Program-made: the position numbers and the translations under genes | Source: CAYMST01 sp964393115 | GTDB taxonomy: Bacteria; Bacteroidota; Bacteroidia; Cytophagales; Cyclobacteriaceae | Assembly: GCA_964393115.1 (NCBI GenBank) | Contig: CAYMST010000006.1 | Coordinates: 1 to 45,299, forward strand | Direction of reading: 5' to 3' | DNA: 45,299 nucleotides | Shown here: one piece after another, positions 41,743 through 45,299 of the stretch | How positions within the stretch are numbered: position 1 is the stretch's first letter | How the letters are laid out: every line of letters starts with the position of its first letter | Notes under the pieces: model-generated | Database searches by the model: none | What the model was told of the DNA's origin: nothing | The model's input: only the letters and a program-made list of their open reading frames with translations

Positions 41743-42822
41743 TTATGTATATATCACTAAATACGCTTCTAAGAGACCATTAGGAAACTCAACTCCTGCA
41801 TAAAACACACCAACACCAAGTACGCGCCTTGAGCTTGTAATTTTTGAAACCACTAAGGGCAAAGAAGATACGGACATAGCTGTAAATGATAGAATGCTGA
41901 CCAAGCCAGCAATAGCCCAAACCATTAGATAGTCTATTTCAAAAAACATGAGCAATGATAAACCTCCAAGAAAAAATGACCATAAAAATACTTTATAAGC
42001 ATTATTACCTGTAATCAAATATCCAACTGGCAGTGCAACAACAGCGCTAATACCCAAAAAAATGGTTGCACCGAAATCCCCCGTTATATCCAAGAAACTC
42101 AAATCCTCAACCCTCTCAGGAACCAAATTCATGATTACGGTCAGTACACATCCAAAACCAACACCAAATACAAAAACTGTTAGAAAATCGTTTCTATGGT
42201 TAGAAGGATTACTATTTCCTACTTTATCATAAACTCCTTTAGAAGTTTTGTGCAAAAGATAGCCAGAAAGCCCTACTGCAACACCACCAAAAGCAAACGT
42301 TCCTGGAGCAGTAAGCATGTCTATAAGGTCTATGATAATAGGCTCAATGGCGTATAGTAGCCCGAACACGAGTGTCAGAATTGCTGTTGCCCGAGGAAGC
42401 TTGCTCTCCGGCACATACAACTCTATTGATGAAACTGCCGGACTGGTAAAGAGTGCCATGGAAAATATCCAAATGATGATCATAAAGGGTAGGACCGTGG
42501 CAATAGTATCCTTAGCACCAGATAGCAGCGTGAAAGCAACCGTCATGAATACCATAGAAGCTAAAGTCACCCCCGAAGAAATAACCGGAAGGCGATGTCC
42601 TTTAGTTTTTCGAAACTTATCTCCCAGCCATCCAGCTAATATTGGCGTGAGAAACATCAAGACACCTTGAGCCACGAATAACTCCTCTATCAGATCATTC
42701 AATCTAAATTCTCGTAAGAGTCTCGGTTGATAGTTGTAATAGGCAATCCAGCCAATTATAATGCTCCCGTAAAGAAGTGCTAGACTGGCCAGTTGATTAA
42801 CGTTGAATTTTTTATTGGTCAT
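41743..42822 (-). CDS. Major facilitator superfamily transporter
   Basis: This 359-residue inner-membrane protein has about ten hydrophobic segments. The loop after the second segment reads GWLGDKFRKTKGHRLP, the MFS A-motif region, with a form reminiscent of SLC45/GPH-type sugar transporters. It is shorter than the usual 400-450 residues and the C-terminus stops right after a hydrophobic segment (LLEAYLVIYT). One or two helices may therefore be missing, although no frameshift is visible. Substrate unknown. It is monocistronic and convergent with the acidic lipoproteins. Confidence 0.75.
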   Translation of the reverse strand: MTNKKFNVNQLASLALLYGSIIIGWIAYYNYQPRLLREFRLNDLIEELFVAQGVLMFLTPILAGWLGDKFRKTKGHRLPVISSGVTLASMVFMTVAFTLLSGAKDTIATVLPFMIIIWIFSMALFTSPAVSSIELYVPESKLPRATAILTLVFGLLYAIEPIIIDLIDMLTAPGTFAFGGVAVGLSGYLLHKTSKGVYDKVGNSNPSNHRNDFLTVFVFGVGFGCVLTVIMNLVPERVEDLSFLDITGDFGATIFLGISAVVALPVGYLITGNNAYKVFLWSFFLGGLSLLMFFEIDYLMVWAIAGLVSILSFTAMSVSSLPLVVSKITSSRRVLGVGVFYAGVEFPNGLLEAYLVIYT

Positions 42823-43020
42823 ATAGTGTTTCTTTCGGATCCAACAAATCTAAAATCATCATTGATTACTCATAATCAACTGATTATCAATATAATTAAA
42901 CAGATTTGACTTTTAAATGGAGTCTCTATTTTATGATTTTGACATAAGCAATATACTTCCGATCAATTAGGCCTCAATCATTTCACAATTCATTAGGTCA
43001 GTATTATGAATAATGTAGAC

Positions 43021-43028
43021 TAGTTTTG
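43021..43028 (+). promoter_or_regulatory. Candidate -7 promoter element for valS
   Basis: TAGTTTTG matches TAnnTTTG and lies 66 bases before the valS ATG. No clear TTG -33 element is seen. The rest of the 272-base gap upstream holds nothing recognisable. Confidence 0.35.
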
Positions 43029-43094
43029 CCGGCTAAAATCGAAGATATTCATTTTTAGAGTCGAGTTCAAACTAATAACCCCAAGATTAAAACG

Positions 43095-45299
43095 ATGTCA
43101 CTCGCCACAAAATATGTTCCTAGCGAAATAGAAGATAAATGGTACCAGTACTGGCTTGACAATAATTATTTTCATTCTGAGCCTGATCCAGACAAAGAGC
43201 CGTTCACTATTGTTATTCCTCCTCCCAACGTAACGGGCGTTTTGCATATGGGACATATGCTAAACAATACTATTCAAGATATCCTGATTCGTAAAGCACG
43301 AATGGAAGGAAAAAATGCGTGTTGGGTACCGGGTACAGATCACGCCTCTATTGCTACCGAGGCCAAGGTAGTGGCTATGCTCAAGGAACAAGGTATTGCT
43401 AAAAAAGAGCTTAGTCGAGAAGATTTCCTTAAACATGCCTGGGAATGGAAAGAAAAATACGGCGGGATCATCCTAAAGCAACTCCGTAAACTAGGTGCCT
43501 CCTGTGATTGGGAACGGACAAGCTTCACTATGGATGATAACTACTACAAAGAAGTTATCAAGATCTTCGTGGAACTCTATAATAAAGGGCTGATCTATCG
43601 AGGTGTTCGAATGGTCAACTGGGACCCTCAGGGTAAAACTGCCCTTTCTGATGAAGAGGTAATTCACAAAGAAGAAAACTCTAGGCTATTCCACGTAAAG
43701 TATAAAATCGACGGTACAGAGGACGAGTGGGTTACTATCGCCACTACTAGACCCGAAACTATACTTGGTGATAGCGCGGTGTGTGTTAATCCAAATGATG
43801 AGCGCTATCAACATTTGGTAGGTAAGAAATGTATTATCCCAATTGTTAACCGACTAGTACCTATCATCGCTGATGAGTACGTAGACATGGAGTTTGGTAC
43901 AGGGTGTTTGAAAGTTACTCCTGCTCATGACATTAATGACTACGAACTAGGTATTCGTCATAATTTAGAAGTCATCGACATCTTAAATGATGATGGTACG
44001 CTTAGTGAAAAAGCGCAATTCTATATTGGCGAAGATCGTTTCGTTGTTAGAAAAAAGATCGCTAAAGAACTTGAGTCATTAGGCTTTTTGATCAAAACTG
44101 AAGATCTGATCAATAAAGTTGGGCGGTCAGAACGTACTAATGCAGTAATTGAACCTAAGCTCTCTATGCAGTGGTTCATGAAAATGGAAGATTTATCTAA
44201 GCCGGCATTAGAAAACGTCGTCAATGGTAACGTTAAGTTTCATCCTCCTAAGTTTATCAATACCTACAAACACTGGATGGAAAACATCAAGGATTGGTGT
44301 ATCTCGAGACAGTTATGGTGGGGACATCGTATTCCAGCGTACTATCTTCCTGACGGAACTTTTGTGGTCGCAGAAACCATCGAAGAAGCACTTCAGCTAG
44401 CACAAGCCAAAAATTCAGAATACACTATTGATGACTTACGTCAAGAAGAAGATGTTCTTGATACATGGGCTTCGTCTTGGTTATGGCCTATTTCAGTATT
44501 TGATGGCGTGTTGAACCCTGACAATGAAGAGATCAACTATTACTATCCTACCAATGATTTGGTAACGGCTCCAGAGATCATGTTCTTCTGGGTAGCACGG
44601 ATGATCATTGCTGGATATGATATCAAAAAGGAATTACCTTTCAAAAATGTCTATTACACCGGAATAGTAAGAGACAAGCAAGGGAGAAAGATGTCAAAGT
44701 CATTAGGTAACTCTCCTGACCCTATTGAGTTAATGGCTCAATATGGTGCCGATGGGGTTAGAACTGGAATGCTTTTCAGCGCTCCTGCCGGAAATGACTT
44801 GCTTTTTGATATTAAACTTTGTGAGCAAGGATGGAACTTTGGAAACAAAATATGGAACGCTTACCGCTTAATTCAAGGTTGGGAAATCGACGGGAACATT
44901 TCACAACCAAAAGCCAATACACTAGCAGTTGAGTGGTTTAAAAGTCTAATTCCTACCAAAGTAGCGGAAATGGAAGATCACTATTCAAAGTATCGTATTT
45001 CAGATGCTTTGATGACTATTTACAAATTCGTCTGGAATGACTTCTGTAGTTGGTACTTGGAATGGGTAAAACCTGAGTTTGGAAAGCCAATAGACAAAAA
45101 AACATACGAAGAGACCACGGAGATCTTAGAGTCTCTCATGCGACTTCTACATCCGTTTATGCCATTCCTATCCGAAGAGATCTGGCATCAGATTAATGAC
45201 AGGACTCCAGAAGAGGCTTTGATCGTTGCTGAGTATCCTAAATCGGCGCAAACTAATGATGAGCTTCTTAACAAGGTGAGTTTGGCATTTGAGATTATT
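43095..45299 (+). CDS. valS: Valyl-tRNA synthetase, 3' end outside window
   Basis: The open frame runs from the ATG at 43095 to the window edge, giving 735 residues of an enzyme of about 870. It begins MSLATKYVPSEIEDKWYQYW. The HIGH motif is HMGH at 51-54 (VTGVLHMGHMLNN). The valine-specific segment WVPGTDHASIATE, the editing domain (TTRPETILGDSAVCVNP) and the late signature KMSKS at 532-536 (GRKMSKSLGNSPDP) all follow. The anticodon-binding domain has begun by the edge. The missing part would carry its end and the C-terminal coiled coil. Confidence 0.96.
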   Translation, partial: MSLATKYVPSEIEDKWYQYWLDNNYFHSEPDPDKEPFTIVIPPPNVTGVLHMGHMLNNTIQDILIRKARMEGKNACWVPGTDHASIATEAKVVAMLKEQGIAKKELSREDFLKHAWEWKEKYGGIILKQLRKLGASCDWERTSFTMDDNYYKEVIKIFVELYNKGLIYRGVRMVNWDPQGKTALSDEEVIHKEENSRLFHVKYKIDGTEDEWVTIATTRPETILGDSAVCVNPNDERYQHLVGKKCIIPIVNRLVPIIADEYVDMEFGTGCLKVTPAHDINDYELGIRHNLEVIDILNDDGTLSEKAQFYIGEDRFVVRKKIAKELESLGFLIKTEDLINKVGRSERTNAVIEPKLSMQWFMKMEDLSKPALENVVNGNVKFHPPKFINTYKHWMENIKDWCISRQLWWGHRIPAYYLPDGTFVVAETIEEALQLAQAKNSEYTIDDLRQEEDVLDTWASSWLWPISVFDGVLNPDNEEINYYYPTNDLVTAPEIMFFWVARMIIAGYDIKKELPFKNVYYTGIVRDKQGRKMSKSLGNSPDPIELMAQYGADGVRTGMLFSAPAGNDLLFDIKLCEQGWNFGNKIWNAYRLIQGWEIDGNISQPKANTLAVEWFKSLIPTKVAEMEDHYSKYRISDALMTIYKFVWNDFCSWYLEWVKPEFGKPIDKKTYEETTEILESLMRLLHPFMPFLSEEIWHQINDRTPEEALIVAEYPKSAQTNDELLNKVSLAFEII

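Noticed and set aside
1..45299. tRNA, rRNA, CRISPR arrays, prophage or restriction/defence genes
   Set aside because: I looked for cloverleaf-like or rRNA-like sequence, regularly spaced repeats, integrases and defence motifs in the gaps and found none that held up.

Overview
The window is an AT-rich chromosomal segment of a member of the Bacteroidota, most likely order Cytophagales. The evidence is two TonB-dependent receptors with carboxypeptidase-regulatory N-domains, one of them paired with a DUF4249 lipoprotein; a LytS/LytTR two-component pair; the SiaB/SiaC families; CrtY-CruF-CrtD carotenoid genes of the saproxanthin/flexixanthin/myxol type; a lack of strong Shine-Dalgarno sites; and several TAnnTTTG promoter elements typical of this phylum. 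No rRNA, tRNA, CRISPR array, prophage or complete insertion sequence was seen. The window opens inside a siaB-like gene and ends inside valS.

Region by region. Bases 1-6069 (+ strand) hold a signalling locus: two SiaB-family kinases (the first truncated by the window edge), a SiaC-family phosphoprotein with the conserved Thr68 motif, a coiled-coil membrane protein, a PAS histidine kinase, a REC-PP2C phosphatase and a 79-residue protein. Bases 6182-12268 carry a dihydrolipoamide-dehydrogenase-like flavoprotein that has lost both redox cysteines, an NDH-2 NADH dehydrogenase, DUF2461 and DUF4197 proteins, a secreted beta-barrel candidate and an exported glutathione peroxidase. Bases 12385-17708 hold bioD-bioF and bioB-sppA on the minus strand around a plus-strand outer-membrane protein gene. 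Bases 17896-22281 hold folK, a TSUP permease, a thioredoxin-like protein, der and another exported protein.

Bases 22282-25976 are a compact crtD-cruF-crtY operon bracketed by two related intergenic repeats of about 180 bp with imperfect inverted termini. Upstream on the same strand lie a LytTR regulator, its LytS-type kinase and a TonB-dependent receptor. The upstream region of the receptor is rich in GTTCA repeats (minus strand), partly on a 21-bp period, resembling LytTR-binding sites. Bases 30865-36281 hold two small lipoproteins (one Bor-like), leuS, a SprT-like metalloprotein and the DUF4249 partner of the second receptor (36278-38623). Divergent from that receptor are two tandem acidic lipoprotein paralogs of unrecognised family, then an MFS transporter and the 5' part of valS.

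The most promising candidate for an under-described system is the SiaABC-like locus. It joins a Ser/Thr partner switch to a histidine kinase and a response-regulator phosphatase, and no diguanylate cyclase is visible as output. The second is the receptor/LytS/LytTR unit with its repeat-rich upstream region. All functions are inferred from reading motifs by eye; no database search was possible.
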